Shown: positions 41,059-51,170, counted from the first letter of the stretch. The stretch is 64,000 nt of DNA from Bartonella raoultii (GCF_019659805.1 NZ_JAIFRO010000007.1:1-64000); one strand, 5' to 3'. The notes: a model not told the origin generated them from the sequence alone. A program made the numbers and translations.

Positions 41059-43725
41059 ATGAATAGCGTTAAGAACATACGATCAACTTTCCTAGATTAT
41101 TTTCGTCTTAATGGGCATGAAGTTCTTTCTTCTAGCCCACTTGTTCCGCGTAATGATCCCACACTCATGTTTACAAATGCAGGAATGGTACAGTTTAAAA
41201 ATGTTTTTACTGGCCTGGAACAGCGTTCCTATAAAAAGGCAGCAACGGCACAAAAATGTGTTCGCGCGGGTGGAAAGCATAATGATCTTGACAATGTTGG
41301 TTATACAGCACGCCATCATACATTTTTTGAGATGCTGGGTAATTTTTCTTTTGGTGATTATTTTAAAGAAGAAGCCATTTTTTTATCATGGAATCTTTTA
41401 ACAAAGGAATTTTGTCTTCCAAAAGACAAATTGTTGGTAACGGTTTATCAGAGTGATGATGTTGCAGCGGAATTGTGGCGTAAAATTTCAGGACTTTCAG
41501 ACGAGAAGATAGTTCGTATTGCAACGGCTGATAATTTTTGGGCAATGGGAGATACTGGACCTTGTGGTCCTTGTTCGGAAATTTTTTATGATCATGGTGA
41601 TAAAATTTGGGGTGGACCTCCCGGAAGTATAAATGAGGAGGGTGATCGCTTTATTGAGATTTGGAATCTTGTCTTTATGCAATATGAGCAGGTGAGTAAG
41701 GAGGAACGTGTTGAATTGCCTCATCCTTCTATTGATACGGGAATGGGGTTAGAGCGTATAGCTGCTGTTTTACAGGGGGTGCATGATAATTATGACATTG
41801 ATCTTTTCCGTGCGTTGCTTGCTGCATCAGAAGAAATTACAGGGGTTGAGGCGACGGGCGATTTTATTGCCAGTCATCGGATTATTGTTGATCATCTTCG
41901 TTCAACGGCATTTTTGATTGCTGATGGTGTTCTTCCTTCTAATGAGGGAAGGGGATATGTTTTGCGGCGTATTATGCGTCGTGCTATGCGTCATGTGCAT
42001 CTTCTTGGTGTTAAAGAGCCCTTAATGTGGCGTCTTTTACCTGCATTAATTCGTGAAATGGGGCAAGCTTATCCTGAGTTGGTGCGTGCTGAATCTTTGA
42101 TTGCAGAAACTTTAAAATTAGAAGAAATGCGCTTTCGCAAAACTCTTGAACGAGGACTTGGTTTATTAAATGAAGCAAGTACTCATCTTAGAGAAGGGGA
42201 TGATTTGAATGGTGAAGTTGCTTTCAAGCTTTATGATACCTATGGCTTTCCACTTGATTTGACCCAAGATGTTCTTCGACGTCGTGGAATATCTGTTGAT
42301 ATTGAGGCCTTCGATAAAGCGATGGAACGCCAGAAAGAGGAAGCGCGTGCCAATTGGTCTGGTTCAGGTGAAGCAAAAACAGAGGAAATCTGGTTTTCTG
42401 TTCGTGATCGGGTAGGAGCTACAGAGTTCTTGGGTTATGAAACAGAAAAAGCGGAAGGTATTGTTACAGCTCTTGTCTATGATGGTAAAGTTGTTGATGA
42501 GCTTTCTTCAGGGCAAAAGGCTGTTCTTATTGTAAATCAGACCCCTTTTTATGGTGAATCTGGAGGGCAGATTGGTGATAGTGGTATCATTTCCGCTGAA
42601 GACTTTATTTTTGAAGTATATGATACTCAAAAAAAAGCTGATGGTGTTGTTCTTCATATTGGAGAGGTTAAATCTGGTCAAGTAAAGACATCTAATTGTG
42701 TGGAATTAGCCGTTGATGGTGTTCGTCGTAAAAAAATCCGAGCCAACCATTCTGCTACCCATTTAGTACACGAAGCTTTACGTCAAGTATTAGGATCTCA
42801 TGTTACACAGAAGGGATCTCTTGTAACACCGGAGCGGTTACGTTTTGATTTTTCTCATCCCAAATCCGTTTCTTTGGAAGAATTGAAAAAAATAGAAAAT
42901 TTAGCGAATAATATTGTTTTGCAAAATAGTGAAGTAACAACTCGTCTTATGTTGGTGGATGATGCAATTTCTGAAGGAGCTATGGCGTTATTTGGTGAGA
43001 AATATGGTGAGGTAGTACGTGTTGTTGCTATGGGTAACCAGCTTGAACAGGGAGGATTAAAAAAGAAGTGGTCCATTGAACTTTGTGGAGGGACCCACGT
43101 GAAGAGAACTGGCGATATTGGGGTTATTCATATTGTTTGTGAAAGTTCTGTAGCATCTGGGGTACGTCGTATCGAAGCTTTGACAGGTACAGCAGCGCGT
43201 CTTTATCTTAGTCGCCAAGATGCACGTATTCGTGAAATAGCTGATCTTTTAAAAACTTCTACTACTGGTGTGGAGGGACGGATACAAATTTTGCTTGAAG
43301 ATCGTCGTAAACTTGAAAAAGAATTGAATGATGTGCGAAAAAAAATTGTGCTGAAGGGTGGGAATATGAACAATGGTCAAGAAGACATTACCATTATCAA
43401 TGGTATTTCTTTTATAGGACGTGTTGTAAGTAATATTTTACCACGAGATCTTAAAGCGTTAGTCGATTCTGGCAAAAAGCAAATTGGATCTGGAGTTGTT
43501 GCTTTTATTTCTGTTTCTGAGGATGGTAAGGGGAGTGCTGTTGTTGGGGTTACAGATGATTTAACGGGTAAGTTGAATGCTGTTGATTTGGTGCGTATTC
43601 TTTCATCTGTTCTTGGTGGTCAAGGTGGTGGTGGGCGTCCTGATATGGCGCAGGCTGGTGGTCCTAAAGGAAGTAAAGCTGGTCAGTCTCTTACGGCATT
43701 AAAAGCTTTTCTTGAAAAATTATAG
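41059..43725 (+). CDS. alaS: Alanyl-tRNA synthetase
   Basis: 888-residue class II synthetase charging tRNA-Ala. N-terminal catalytic core ([34 protein letters not shown]), editing domain with [11 protein letters not shown] and [13 protein letters not shown] zinc ligands, and C-Ala domain ending [19 protein letters not shown] 41059 follows AGGTG; the open frame from 41020 is hydrophobic and not homologous. recA-alaS adjacency is common in alphaproteobacteria. Confidence 0.96.
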   Translation: MNSVKNIRSTFLDYFRLNGHEVLSSSPLVPRNDPTLMFTNAGMVQFKNVFTGLEQRSYKKAATAQKCVRAGGKHNDLDNVGYTARHHTFFEMLGNFSFGDYFKEEAIFLSWNLLTKEFCLPKDKLLVTVYQSDDVAAELWRKISGLSDEKIVRIATADNFWAMGDTGPCGPCSEIFYDHGDKIWGGPPGSINEEGDRFIEIWNLVFMQYEQVSKEERVELPHPSIDTGMGLERIAAVLQGVHDNYDIDLFRALLAASEEITGVEATGDFIASHRIIVDHLRSTAFLIADGVLPSNEGRGYVLRRIMRRAMRHVHLLGVKEPLMWRLLPALIREMGQAYPELVRAESLIAETLKLEEMRFRKTLERGLGLLNEASTHLREGDDLNGEVAFKLYDTYGFPLDLTQDVLRRRGISVDIEAFDKAMERQKEEARANWSGSGEAKTEEIWFSVRDRVGATEFLGYETEKAEGIVTALVYDGKVVDELSSGQKAVLIVNQTPFYGESGGQIGDSGIISAEDFIFEVYDTQKKADGVVLHIGEVKSGQVKTSNCVELAVDGVRRKKIRANHSATHLVHEALRQVLGSHVTQKGSLVTPERLRFDFSHPKSVSLEELKKIENLANNIVLQNSEVTTRLMLVDDAISEGAMALFGEKYGEVVRVVAMGNQLEQGGLKKKWSIELCGGTHVKRTGDIGVIHIVCESSVASGVRRIEALTGTAARLYLSRQDARIREIADLLKTSTTGVEGRIQILLEDRRKLEKELNDVRKKIVLKGGNMNNGQEDITIINGISFIGRVVSNILPRDLKALVDSGKKQIGSGVVAFISVSEDGKGSAVVGVTDDLTGKLNAVDLVRILSSVLGGQGGGGRPDMAQAGGPKGSKAGQSLTALKAFLEKL

Positions 43726-43926
43726 AAAATAAATTCCTCTTCATTACAGGTATTTTGTTTATTTATAAAGTGTTAGCTTTATTATTGAATTTTATTTTTA
43801 AAGAAAAATTTGTAAAGTCGTCTCGTTTTTATGATGCGATTGCCTTATGCAGTGGGGTGACATTTTTCTTCTTTTTTCTTGATTGATAATCCACTGTTTT
43901 TTAAGAATTTATAGAAGTGTCCACCT

Positions 43927-44136
43927 TTATCGATCAAATTCTTGAAAACTTCCTTTTTCAATTAAATACCCTTGTTCTAGAAAGAGTACAACGTTAGCAT
44001 TGCTTATTGTTGAAAGACGATGGGCTATAATACAAGGGATGCGGTTATGGTTTATATATTCAAGCGCAGCTTTGGCGCGCTCTTCCGTTTCAATATCAAG
44101 GCAACGGGTTGCTTCATTTAAAATAGAATAGGTGCA
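43927..44136 (-). pseudogene. C-terminal remnant of an ABC exporter ATP-binding domain
   Basis: On the minus strand an open stretch of about 70 codons, with no start, reads YSILNEATRCLDIETEER, then IPCIIAHRLSTISNANVVL and LIEKGSFQEFD before a TAA at 43927-43929. These are the Walker B/D-loop and H-loop (IAHRLSTI) regions of an ABC exporter of the MsbA/HlyB type. Walker A, signature and the membrane domain are missing, and the Walker B Asp-Glu appears as Asn-Glu. It is therefore a decayed gene end. The remaining parts of the 43726-44423 spacer hold nothing else I recognise. Confidence 0.85.
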
Positions 44137-44423
44137 TTTTTTCTTTATTTAGATTAGATAAGTGAGGATACGTACATAGGTTTTGAATAATGACATAGGT
44201 GCTCATCTCCACTCGTTATTGTAAACATAAAGCTTATCAATTTTTCTTATCATTAGATTGTGAGCTAATAAAATTTAAACGGGAATAAAAGGCAATTTTA
44301 GATACTTACTGTAATATGATGTGATAAAGTTAATCTCATAGGATAAAGATTGGCTTTATACAAGACGAGATATAAAACAGAGTCATAAAGTTATTGAGAA
44401 AAATATATGGTAAGGGAACTTTC

Positions 44424-45407
44424 ATGACAGGCGTAAAAATAAAAAAAGTTGAAGCAGATGAAAATGGAATGCGCTTAGATCGTTGGTTTAAACTACATTA
44501 TCCAGGACTTGGGTTTGGACATTTACAAAAATTACTGCGTTCTGGCCAGATAAGAATTGATGGTGGGCGTGTGAAAACTGATACGCGTCTTCTTATAGGA
44601 CAATCTGTTCGTGTTCCGCCTCTATCTCTTAATAATAAGGAAGTTCTTGCTATAACAGATAAAACCCTTCGTAAACAGGATGATGAAACGGTTTTAAAAA
44701 AAATGTTGCTTTATGAAGATTCAAAGATTTTTGTTTTTAATAAACCAGCTGGTCTTGCGGTACAGGGTGGTTCTGGTTTGGTCCGTCATGTGGATAGTAT
44801 GCTTGAAGTGTGGCGTAATAAAAAAGGTGAAAAGCCGCGTTTGGTTCATCGTCTTGATCGTGAGACATCAGGAGTGCTTATTGTTGCACGCTCAAGGGGA
44901 GCAGCACAGGCTTTAACGGCTGCTTTTAGAACGCGTGAAACGAAAAAAACATATTGGGCATTGGTTCGTGGTGTGCCTAAAAAAAAGCAAGATAAAATTT
45001 CAACATGGATGGTTAAGGATAGCGCTTCCCAAGGTGATAAAATGCGGGTTTGTGAGCATGGGGAGCCAGATTCATCGCATGCAGTTTCCTATTATCGTAT
45101 TTTAGATACGCGAGGAAGAGCTCTTTCATGGCTTGAAATGGAACCTTATACGGGGAGAACACATCAGCTTCGTGTACATGCTGCTTATATGGATCATCCT
45201 ATCATTGGTGATGCAAAATATTTTTTTTCCGATAGTAATTGGGCGTTACCAGGTGGAATACAAAATCGCCTTCATCTTCATGCACGCCGGATTCGTGTTC
45301 CTCATCCTTCAGGGGGAATATTGGATATCGTCGCCCCTTTACCACCTCATATGGTACAAAGCTTTAATCTTTTGGCTTTTAATGAAAATGATGGCGATAC
45401 AGAATAG
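44424..45407 (+). CDS. rluC: RluC/RluD-family 23S rRNA pseudouridine synthase
   Basis: About 327-residue enzyme isomerising uridine to pseudouridine in 23S rRNA. N-terminal S4 RNA-binding domain (MRLDRWFKLHYPGLGFGHLQ), catalytic domain with the Asp motif LVHRLDRETSGVL, and later conserved parts PYTGRTHQLRVHAAYMDHPI and LHLHARRI. ATG 44424 follows TAAGGGAAC; the frame upstream to 44394 lacks a site. Length and S4 domain favour RluC, but exact target positions cannot be told from sequence. Confidence 0.9.
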   Translation: MTGVKIKKVEADENGMRLDRWFKLHYPGLGFGHLQKLLRSGQIRIDGGRVKTDTRLLIGQSVRVPPLSLNNKEVLAITDKTLRKQDDETVLKKMLLYEDSKIFVFNKPAGLAVQGGSGLVRHVDSMLEVWRNKKGEKPRLVHRLDRETSGVLIVARSRGAAQALTAAFRTRETKKTYWALVRGVPKKKQDKISTWMVKDSASQGDKMRVCEHGEPDSSHAVSYYRILDTRGRALSWLEMEPYTGRTHQLRVHAAYMDHPIIGDAKYFFSDSNWALPGGIQNRLHLHARRIRVPHPSGGILDIVAPLPPHMVQSFNLLAFNENDGDTE

Positions 45408-45480
45408 GCAAAGTGAAAGAGGAGTTTTTATTCTTTAGTGTCGTGCTGTAAATACTGTTTAGGGGGATAGAAAAATAAAT

Positions 45481-45621
45481 TCACATGTCAGGTGTGTTTT
45501 GTTTTTGGATATATTGACGAATAATGTCAATTGGAGCATTTCCACAGCTACTAGCGAAGTAGGAAGGTGACCAGAGATGGCCTCCCCATAATTTTTGTGG
45601 TGCGCATTTTTCTGTTTTCAT
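45481..45621 (-). pseudogene. IS200/IS605-family transposase (tnpA) 3' remnant
   Basis: A minus-strand frame of 46 codons plus stop reads CAPQKLWGGHLWSPSYFASS, then CGNAPIDIIRQYIQKQ. This is the conserved C-terminal end of the Y1-type IS200/IS605 TnpA transposase, whose usual form is LWGGHLWSPSYF...CGGAP...IKQYIE. The N-terminal part with the HUH motif is missing, and an in-frame stop lies upstream, so this is a dead fragment. It marks a past insertion in the spacer between the pseudouridine synthase gene and the ATP12 gene. Confidence 0.85.
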
Positions 45622-45994
45622 TTTTTTGTGAGAAGTATTTTTAAGCTATGAATGCGTGAAGATATCGCTTTTGTATATAAATAATTTACAAGGTGATAAA
45701 TTTATTTTTTCTTTTAAATTAAACGCGTTCAATTTGTAGAAAAAGATAAATATTTTTTTAATTTCCCTAATAGCTCTTATCTGAAGATAAGAAAAAGAGC
45801 ATTATTGTATTTTCCAAAAAAAACATAGTCTTAAATCCGATGAGAACTGGTAAGATTCTTTTTTAGGATACGGAAAAAGGACCATAAAGCAAAATATATA
45901 AATGCTAAACTTCAAAAGATATTAATTAAAAAAGAATGGATGGGTTTTTAGCAAGAAGGAAGTAATAATTTTTGTAAAGTTTTATCTTTCTTTT
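45622..45994. other. AT-rich spacer after the IS200 remnant
   Basis: No gene seen. A short perfect hairpin (CTTATCT 45776-45782, AGATAAG 45785-45791) is present and could end the minus-strand transcript of the small membrane protein genes, though it is about 200 bases away from them. Confidence 0.3.
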
Positions 45995-46153
45995 TTAAAA
46001 TTGCTCGTTCAATTCTTTTTCTGTATCAAGATACAATCTTGCCCGTTTGAAAAAAAAGTAATAAATGCCAACAATAAGCATGCTGTTTAAAACAGTAACA
46101 ATAATAAGACCCAAAAAAGCAAGAATACCTAATAATATTGTAATAAGAATCAT
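45995..46153 (-). CDS. 52-residue small membrane protein
   Basis: Not a family I recognise. ATG at 46153, TAA at 45995-45997. The product has a long hydrophobic N-terminal part that may form one or two membrane helices (ILITILLGILAFLGLIIVTV, then SMLIVGIYYFFF), followed by a charged tail KRARLYLDTEKELNEQF. The ribosome binding site AAGGG overlaps the stop codon of the upstream gene and lies seven bases from the ATG, so translation is probably coupled to the 140-residue membrane protein at 46164-46586. The clean Shine-Dalgarno and operon position argue that it is a real gene. Confidence 0.6.
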   Translation of the reverse strand: MILITILLGILAFLGLIIVTVLNSMLIVGIYYFFFKRARLYLDTEKELNEQF

Positions 46154-46163
46154 TTTTTTTCCC

Positions 46164-46586
46164 TTATCTTTTTTCTACAGTGCCTGATTTACTTTGCTGT
46201 TTGGAGCTCTTTTCCAGTTTTTGAAGCATTTTTTTTAGTCTTTTATCTAGTATAAAGTGTAATACTAAAACGACAGGTAAGAAGATGATAGATAACCCCC
46301 AAATAAAAGTTGGTAGGAAGACAATAAAGTCAAAAAAACCGCCTCCTCCAACATAAATTCTTCCGCTAAACAATCCGAATAAAAATATTGGCAGAGATAC
46401 TGCACGAATAGATCCTAAGATTAACATAACTATCGTTATACAAAAGATTATTTTATAGTCTGTTTTTGAGAGCATCATAGTTTTTTTGAAGGAACAAACT
46501 TTAGATTCTTCCTTAACGTCTCTATATTGTGCATTCTCGTGTATTTTAAAAGATTCATGTTCTGCTTGTGGTTTATCTGTTATCAT
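46164..46586 (-). CDS. 140-residue predicted membrane protein of unknown function
   Basis: No family recognised. The ATG at 46586 is chosen because GGGGAAA (46594-46600) is well placed; the frame stays open upstream to 46742 but that part has no site. The product has a polar, charged N-terminus of about 45 residues, then two hydrophobic blocks (IIFCITIVMLILGSIRAVSL... and FIVFLPTFIWGLSIIFLPVV) joined by a short glycine-rich turn (GGGGFFD), and a basic, Lys/Ser-rich C-terminal tail starting LDKRLKKMLQKLEKSS. Likely an inner membrane protein with two or more helices and both ends cytoplasmic. It heads a two-gene minus-strand operon with the 52-residue protein. Nothing indicates a role. Confidence 0.6.
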   Translation of the reverse strand: MITDKPQAEHESFKIHENAQYRDVKEESKVCSFKKTMMLSKTDYKIIFCITIVMLILGSIRAVSLPIFLFGLFSGRIYVGGGGFFDFIVFLPTFIWGLSIIFLPVVLVLHFILDKRLKKMLQKLEKSSKQQSKSGTVEKR

Positions 46587-46666
46587 ATTGATATTTCCCC
46601 GCTTTCTATTTTTTACCAACGGCCTTTTTAAAAGGCATATCCTTAAAGTCTTCTTCTTATTTTTTC

Positions 46667-46825
46667 TTAGGTAAAGATATATAAGAAAAAACCTGTACCC
46701 CAACAGATAAGTATATTTGCTATAAAACCATAAATAGTACAAATGACATCATAGCTTTTTGTATTTTTATGAAAAAATACACATACGGAAGTATTTGAAC
46801 ACTTTATAGTTTCAGGATACGTTAA
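46667..46825 (-). other. Open membrane-helix-like stretch without a start codon
   Basis: A minus-strand frame of about 52 codons ends at TAA 46667-46669 and ends with YGFIANILICWGTGFFLYIF, a convincing membrane helix. It has no ATG, GTG or TTG after the upstream TGA at 46826-46828. It may be the end of a decayed membrane-protein gene related in kind to its neighbours, or chance in AT-rich DNA. Confidence 0.3.
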
Positions 46826-46867
46826 TCATTTTAAAAGAAAATTCTCAATACTCTTTCAAGATTACTT

Positions 46868-47047
46868 TCAAATAAACTGCGTCTGTATCAGAAAAGCAAC
46901 ATATCTTTTTCTTGCAGATAAAATCTTTATAAGAAAAACAGCAAGTAATATAAAGACAAGGAAAACAAATAGAATATTTTTTATGCTTTCAGAAAAAATA
47001 TCACAATACGCTCTCTTTTTATAGAGGAATAATGATGGAGCGTACAA
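46868..47047 (-). CDS. Possible 59-residue membrane peptide, TTG start
   Basis: A minus-strand frame starts at TTG 47047 with AGGA five bases upstream and ends at TGA 46868-46870. The product carries one strong hydrophobic helix (NILFVFLVFILLAVFLIKIL) followed by a basic segment SARKRY. It lies upstream of, and on the same strand as, the two better-supported membrane protein genes. Size, TTG start and lack of a recognised family make this tentative. Confidence 0.3.
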   Translation of the reverse strand: MYAPSLFLYKKRAYCDIFSESIKNILFVFLVFILLAVFLIKILSARKRYVAFLIQTQFI

Positions 47048-47545
47048 ATTTATCCTATTATGTTGTAAAATATCGTAGTTAGGTTTGTGATATAAGGCAG
47101 GGGAAATTATTTGTTGGATATGTTAGAGAATGAGAGAGATGTTTTTATGGCTATTAAACAAGGTAGGATAAAGAATAAAATATATAGCTTTATAATCTTT
47201 TAGGTGGCAGGCGTTTTTTGCTTTAATCTTTTGTTAGAAATATTTGAAAAATTATAATGTAGATAGCATGCTTGTAGGAGATAATTTATAGGGTGATATT
47301 ATCATCAAGTTTAGTACATTTCGTCTTGAAATACAGATAATTATTCTCATAATTTTTACTTCTAAATATATGAATAAGGCCATTGTCTTGTTTATGAAAT
47401 AAATATGAAATATAACCTGAAATTAGATAAAAATTCTGTCTTTTTTTCTTCTTTTGCGTAAGAAAAAAAAGCAACTTAAACTTATCGCATATACAGCACT
47501 TAAAAAAGTAATCGATTTTTTAAAAATATCAAAGGTAAAAACAAA
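47048..47545. other. AT-rich spacer before the ATP12 gene
   Basis: No gene is supported. A minus-strand frame of 62 codons at 47286-47474 is Lys/Asn/Tyr-rich and has no ribosome binding site; it looks like chance. A 27-codon plus-strand frame from 47120 likewise has no support. Confidence 0.3.
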
Positions 47546-48328
47546 ATGCGTGAAATTTTGAATCATTTTGATAGATCATTAGATAAAAATAACCCTGCTC
47601 AGAAGATTCAAAGTTTTTCATGTCAGCCTTTACCAAAACGATTTTATAAAGAAGTAAAAATTTCATATGAGGAGGGAGGCTTTTCTATATTATTAGATGA
47701 ACGTCTGGTCAAGACACCGGCAAAGCGCCATTTTCTTGTACCAACTGAAGTATTTGCGACATTTGTTGCGCAGGAATTTGAAAACCAAAAGCACGTTATT
47801 GATCCAGCTAAAATGCCAATGACACGCCTTGTGAATACTGTTATTGATGGCATCGCTGATGACATGCAGGCTGTTTTTGAAGATTTATTACGTTTTGTTG
47901 CATGTGATATGATCTTTTATCGTGCACAAACACCAAAAGAGCTTCTACAGCGACAATGTGAACAGTGGGATCCTCTATTGAACTGGGCAGAAGAGAAACT
48001 TGGGGCCTATTTCCATATAACAGAAGGGCTTATGTATGTTGAGCAATCACAGGAAGCAATTCAAGCGGTAAGCAATTATTTGCGTAAAGTTGAGTCTCCT
48101 TATATGCTTGCTGCACTTCATATGATGACAACTTTGACAGGATCAGCTCTTATTGCGCTTGCTGTTGCAACTGGAAAAATCGATACTGATCATGCTTGGA
48201 ATATTGCCCATTTAGATGAAGATTGGATGATAGAACAATGGGGAATGGATGAAGAAGTCATGATACGCCGTGCGCATAAAAAGGTTGAATTTAATGCTGC
48301 GGCTCAAATCATCACAATGTGCTTGTAA
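47546..48328 (+). CDS. ATP12-family F1-ATPase assembly chaperone
   Basis: 260-residue homologue of mitochondrial ATP12, which holds the F1 alpha subunit during ATP synthase assembly. Conserved parts include FSILLDERLVKTPAKR, LVPTEVFATFVAQEFE, MPMTRLVNTVIDGI, the helical domain DLLRFVACDMIFYRA and the end HLDEDWMIEQWGMDEE. In other Rhizobiales, as I recall, it follows an RluC-type gene and a HAD hydrolase gene; here the HAD gene is missing and the accessory stretch lies between. Convergent with the secreted protein gene that follows. Confidence 0.88.
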   Translation: MREILNHFDRSLDKNNPAQKIQSFSCQPLPKRFYKEVKISYEEGGFSILLDERLVKTPAKRHFLVPTEVFATFVAQEFENQKHVIDPAKMPMTRLVNTVIDGIADDMQAVFEDLLRFVACDMIFYRAQTPKELLQRQCEQWDPLLNWAEEKLGAYFHITEGLMYVEQSQEAIQAVSNYLRKVESPYMLAALHMMTTLTGSALIALAVATGKIDTDHAWNIAHLDEDWMIEQWGMDEEVMIRRAHKKVEFNAAAQIITMCL

Positions 48329-48366
48329 AAACAAGCGGTTTGGTAACATGTATTTTGTTGTCATTA

Positions 48367-48927
48367 TTATAGTATTTTTGTGATTTTTTGAGGATTAACT
48401 TTTATTTTTTCAAGCCCTGGAAATGATTTACTTGTGATGTTTAAGATTGACTCATCATTTCCACGGATAAAATACCACTTATTATTCTCAAAAAGAGCAA
48501 TAATCTCAGTTTTAATAGAACATTTTTTTCCAGTATTTGTTGTGGTTACAAATTCTACAGGTATTATAAAATAAGGGATACCATTATCAAGTTCTCCTTC
48601 ACGTTTTTGTTTTTGGTCAACGTGGATACTCTCAATTTTATAATTTTTCGCTAATCGCTCTATTTGATTTTTCATAATTTGTTGAAATTGTGATTTACTG
48701 AATTTTTTCTTCGCAGTCAAACTGTTGATGATTTGGGGTGGAATAGCATTTAAAATAGCGCTTGCATCGGCATTTTGAATTGCTTTACTGTATGCAGATG
48801 CTGCTTCTTCAAGCTCTATAAGTTTTTGATGTGTAATTGTAGAGGCTTGAGTTATTGATATCATCAGGGTAATGCATAAAAAAATGGAAAATAGGGAACA
48901 AATTCGTAGCATTAGAAACCTTCTCAA
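48367..48927 (-). CDS. Small secreted protein, paralogue of the gene at 3092-3628
   Basis: 186 residues with a Sec signal peptide (ICSLFSIFLCITLMISITQA-STI). The mature protein starts with helices (QKLIELEEAASAYSKAIQNA), has KNQIERLAKNYKIESIHVD, then strands GIPYFIIPVEFVT, IALFENNKWYFIRGN and ends FPGLEKIKVN. Each block aligns in order with the 178-residue protein near 3.1 kb (QKAELSRL, IKQIRVQFERF, FYALIPT, LAIFDENKWYLI, YPDFERVHLP). Identity is modest, so the duplication is old. No named family recognised; an NTF2-like fold is a guess. It lies between the ATP12 gene and glnA on the minus strand. Confidence 0.75.
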   Translation of the reverse strand: MRRFLMLRICSLFSIFLCITLMISITQASTITHQKLIELEEAASAYSKAIQNADASAILNAIPPQIINSLTAKKKFSKSQFQQIMKNQIERLAKNYKIESIHVDQKQKREGELDNGIPYFIIPVEFVTTTNTGKKCSIKTEIIALFENNKWYFIRGNDESILNITSKSFPGLEKIKVNPQKITKIL

Positions 48928-48963
48928 TTGATTTGAATGGATTCCTTTAAATTATAAAAGAAA

Positions 48964-48991
48964 AGCACATGGGCAAAAAGCCTCTTGTGCT
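48964..48991 (-). terminator. Second hairpin downstream of glnA
   Basis: AGCACA (48964-48969) pairs with TGTGCT (48986-48991), with inner GGC/GCC pairing. Read on the minus strand it is followed by TTTTCTTTT. It lies about 80 bases after glnA and just upstream of the secreted protein gene, so it may be a back-up terminator. Confidence 0.45.
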
Positions 48992-49013
48992 CTGTGATGA
49001 GAAGAATATCCAC

Positions 49014-49040
49014 AAAAATGGAGATTTTAATCTCCATTTT
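49014..49040 (-). terminator. Terminator of glnB-glnA
   Basis: AAAATGGAGATT is followed two bases later by its exact inverse AATCTCCATTTT. On the minus strand the stem is followed by T residues (ATTTTTGTGG). It lies 28 bases after the glnA stop. Confidence 0.72.
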
Positions 49041-49068
49041 AAAATTAAAAAGCATCATAAATTATGCT

Positions 49069-50478
49069 TTAAACAGAGTAATACATATCAAATTCGATAG
49101 GATGGGGCGTTGTCTCATAGCGTAAAACTTCTTGCATTTTTATTTGAATGAAAGAATTAATTTGATCATCATCAAAAACATCTCCAGCTTTAAGAAAGCT
49201 ACGATCTTTATCAAGTGCTTCAAGTGCTTCGCGTAAACTTCCTGAGACTGTTGGAATTTCTTTCAGTTCTTTTAAGGGAAGATCATAAAGATCTTTATCC
49301 ATAGCATGCCCTGGATGAATTTTATTTTTAATTCCATCAAGGCCAGCCATTAAAAGTGCTGCAAAGGCTAAATAGGGATTTGCTGTTGGATCTGGAAAAC
49401 GAACTTCTACGCGTTTTGAATTTGGCGAAGCACTCATTGGAATACGGCAAGATGCAGAACGATTGCGTGCAGAATACGCAAGAAGGACTGGTGCTTCATA
49501 ACCTGGGACTAGACGTTTATAAGAGTTGGTGGATGGATTTGTAAAGGCGTTGATTGCTTTTGCATGCTTGATAACACCACCGATAAAGAATAAGCAAGTT
49601 TCTGATAGTCCGGCATATTCATTTCCTGCAAAGATTGGTTTTCCATCTTTCCAAATGGACATATGAACATGCATACCTGAACCGTTGTCACCAAAAACAG
49701 GTTTAGGCATAAAAGTTGCTGTTTTTCCATAGCTATTTGCTATTTGATGGACAACATATTTAAAAATTTGCATTTTATCGGCTTCGCGAACGAGCGTGTC
49801 AAAACGAATTCCTAATTCATGTTGTCCTGCTGCTACCTCGTGATGATGTTTTTCTACACGGACCCCCATATCTTTGAGTGCTGTAAGCATTTCAGAGCGC
49901 ATATCTTGCCCAGAATCGATAGGGGGAACAGGAAGATATCCTCCCTTCATTCGTGGACGATGACCAAGGTTGCCTATTTCATATTTTGTATCATCATTGG
50001 ATGGAAGTTCACTTGAATCAAGTTTAAAACCTGTATTGTAAGGGTCAGTTTTATAACGAACATCATCAAAAATAAAAAATTCTGCTTCTGGACCTACATT
50101 AATCGTATCTCCTATGCTTAAAGATTTCATATAAGCTTCAGCTCTTTTGGCAATAGAACGAGGGTCTCGACGATAAAACTCTCCAGAAACAGGATCGAGT
50201 ACATCACAAAATAGAACCAAAGTTGATTGTGCAAAAAAGGGATCAATATGGGCTGTTTCTGGATCTGGCATCAAAATCATATCGGATTCATTAATTGTTT
50301 TCCATCCAGCAATTGAGGAACCATCAAACATAACACCGTCGCTAAATGTATCTTCACTGATTTCTGAAATATCCATTGTGACATGATGTAATTTTCCTCG
50401 CGGATCGCTAAAACGTAAGTCGACAAAACGTATTTCGTTGTCTGTAATCTGTTTGATAATTTCTGATGCGGTTGTCAT
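49069..50478 (-). CDS. glnA: Glutamine synthetase type I
   Basis: 469-residue dodecameric enzyme making glutamine from glutamate and ammonia. Motifs: [41 protein letters not shown]-type loop ([18 protein letters not shown]), and the adenylylation loop [11 protein letters not shown] with the target tyrosine. ATG 50478 follows AGGAAAT; a TTG at 50484 is also in frame. It lies 52 bases after glnB in the classical glnB-glnA operon. Activity is expected to be controlled by GlnB and GlnE. Confidence 0.97.
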   Translation of the reverse strand: MTTASEIIKQITDNEIRFVDLRFSDPRGKLHHVTMDISEISEDTFSDGVMFDGSSIAGWKTINESDMILMPDPETAHIDPFFAQSTLVLFCDVLDPVSGEFYRRDPRSIAKRAEAYMKSLSIGDTINVGPEAEFFIFDDVRYKTDPYNTGFKLDSSELPSNDDTKYEIGNLGHRPRMKGGYLPVPPIDSGQDMRSEMLTALKDMGVRVEKHHHEVAAGQHELGIRFDTLVREADKMQIFKYVVHQIANSYGKTATFMPKPVFGDNGSGMHVHMSIWKDGKPIFAGNEYAGLSETCLFFIGGVIKHAKAINAFTNPSTNSYKRLVPGYEAPVLLAYSARNRSASCRIPMSASPNSKRVEVRFPDPTANPYLAFAALLMAGLDGIKNKIHPGHAMDKDLYDLPLKELKEIPTVSGSLREALEALDKDRSFLKAGDVFDDDQINSFIQIKMQEVLRYETTPHPIEFDMYYSV

Positions 50479-50530
50479 ATTCAATTTCCTTAATGTGAGG
50501 ATGAAGTGATTAAAAAGTCAAAAATAGACG

Positions 50531-50956
<426 letters not shown>

Positions 50957-51039
50957 CCAATAGATACTTTGTGCACAAAAAGTCAAAAATTATGAAATTA
51001 GATATTCTTTGGAAGAAAATCTTTGTCCTTATAAATTCA

Positions 51040-51083
51040 ATCCCTTATTATTTAGGGAAAAGGGCTTCCTTATTTATAAGGAA
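51040..51083. other. Two small hairpins in the uvrA-glnB spacer
   Basis: TTCCTTA (51066-51072) and TAAGGAA (51077-51083) form a 7-bp stem with a 4-base loop; a weaker TCCCT/AGGGA pair lies just to the left. They stand about 90 bases after the uvrA stop and may help end that transcript, although no clean U-tract follows. Confidence 0.4.
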
Positions 51084-51170
51084 TTAAAATGCTACAATGA
51101 GAGGTGTTGTTTACTTTTTATACCATATGTTTATTTCTTCATAAGAAATGCTGGAAGTGTTTGGGTTATT

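Noticed and set aside
47286-47474. Minus-strand 62-codon frame before the ATP12 gene
   Set aside because: No ribosome binding site, biased low-complexity composition, no signal peptide or clear helix.
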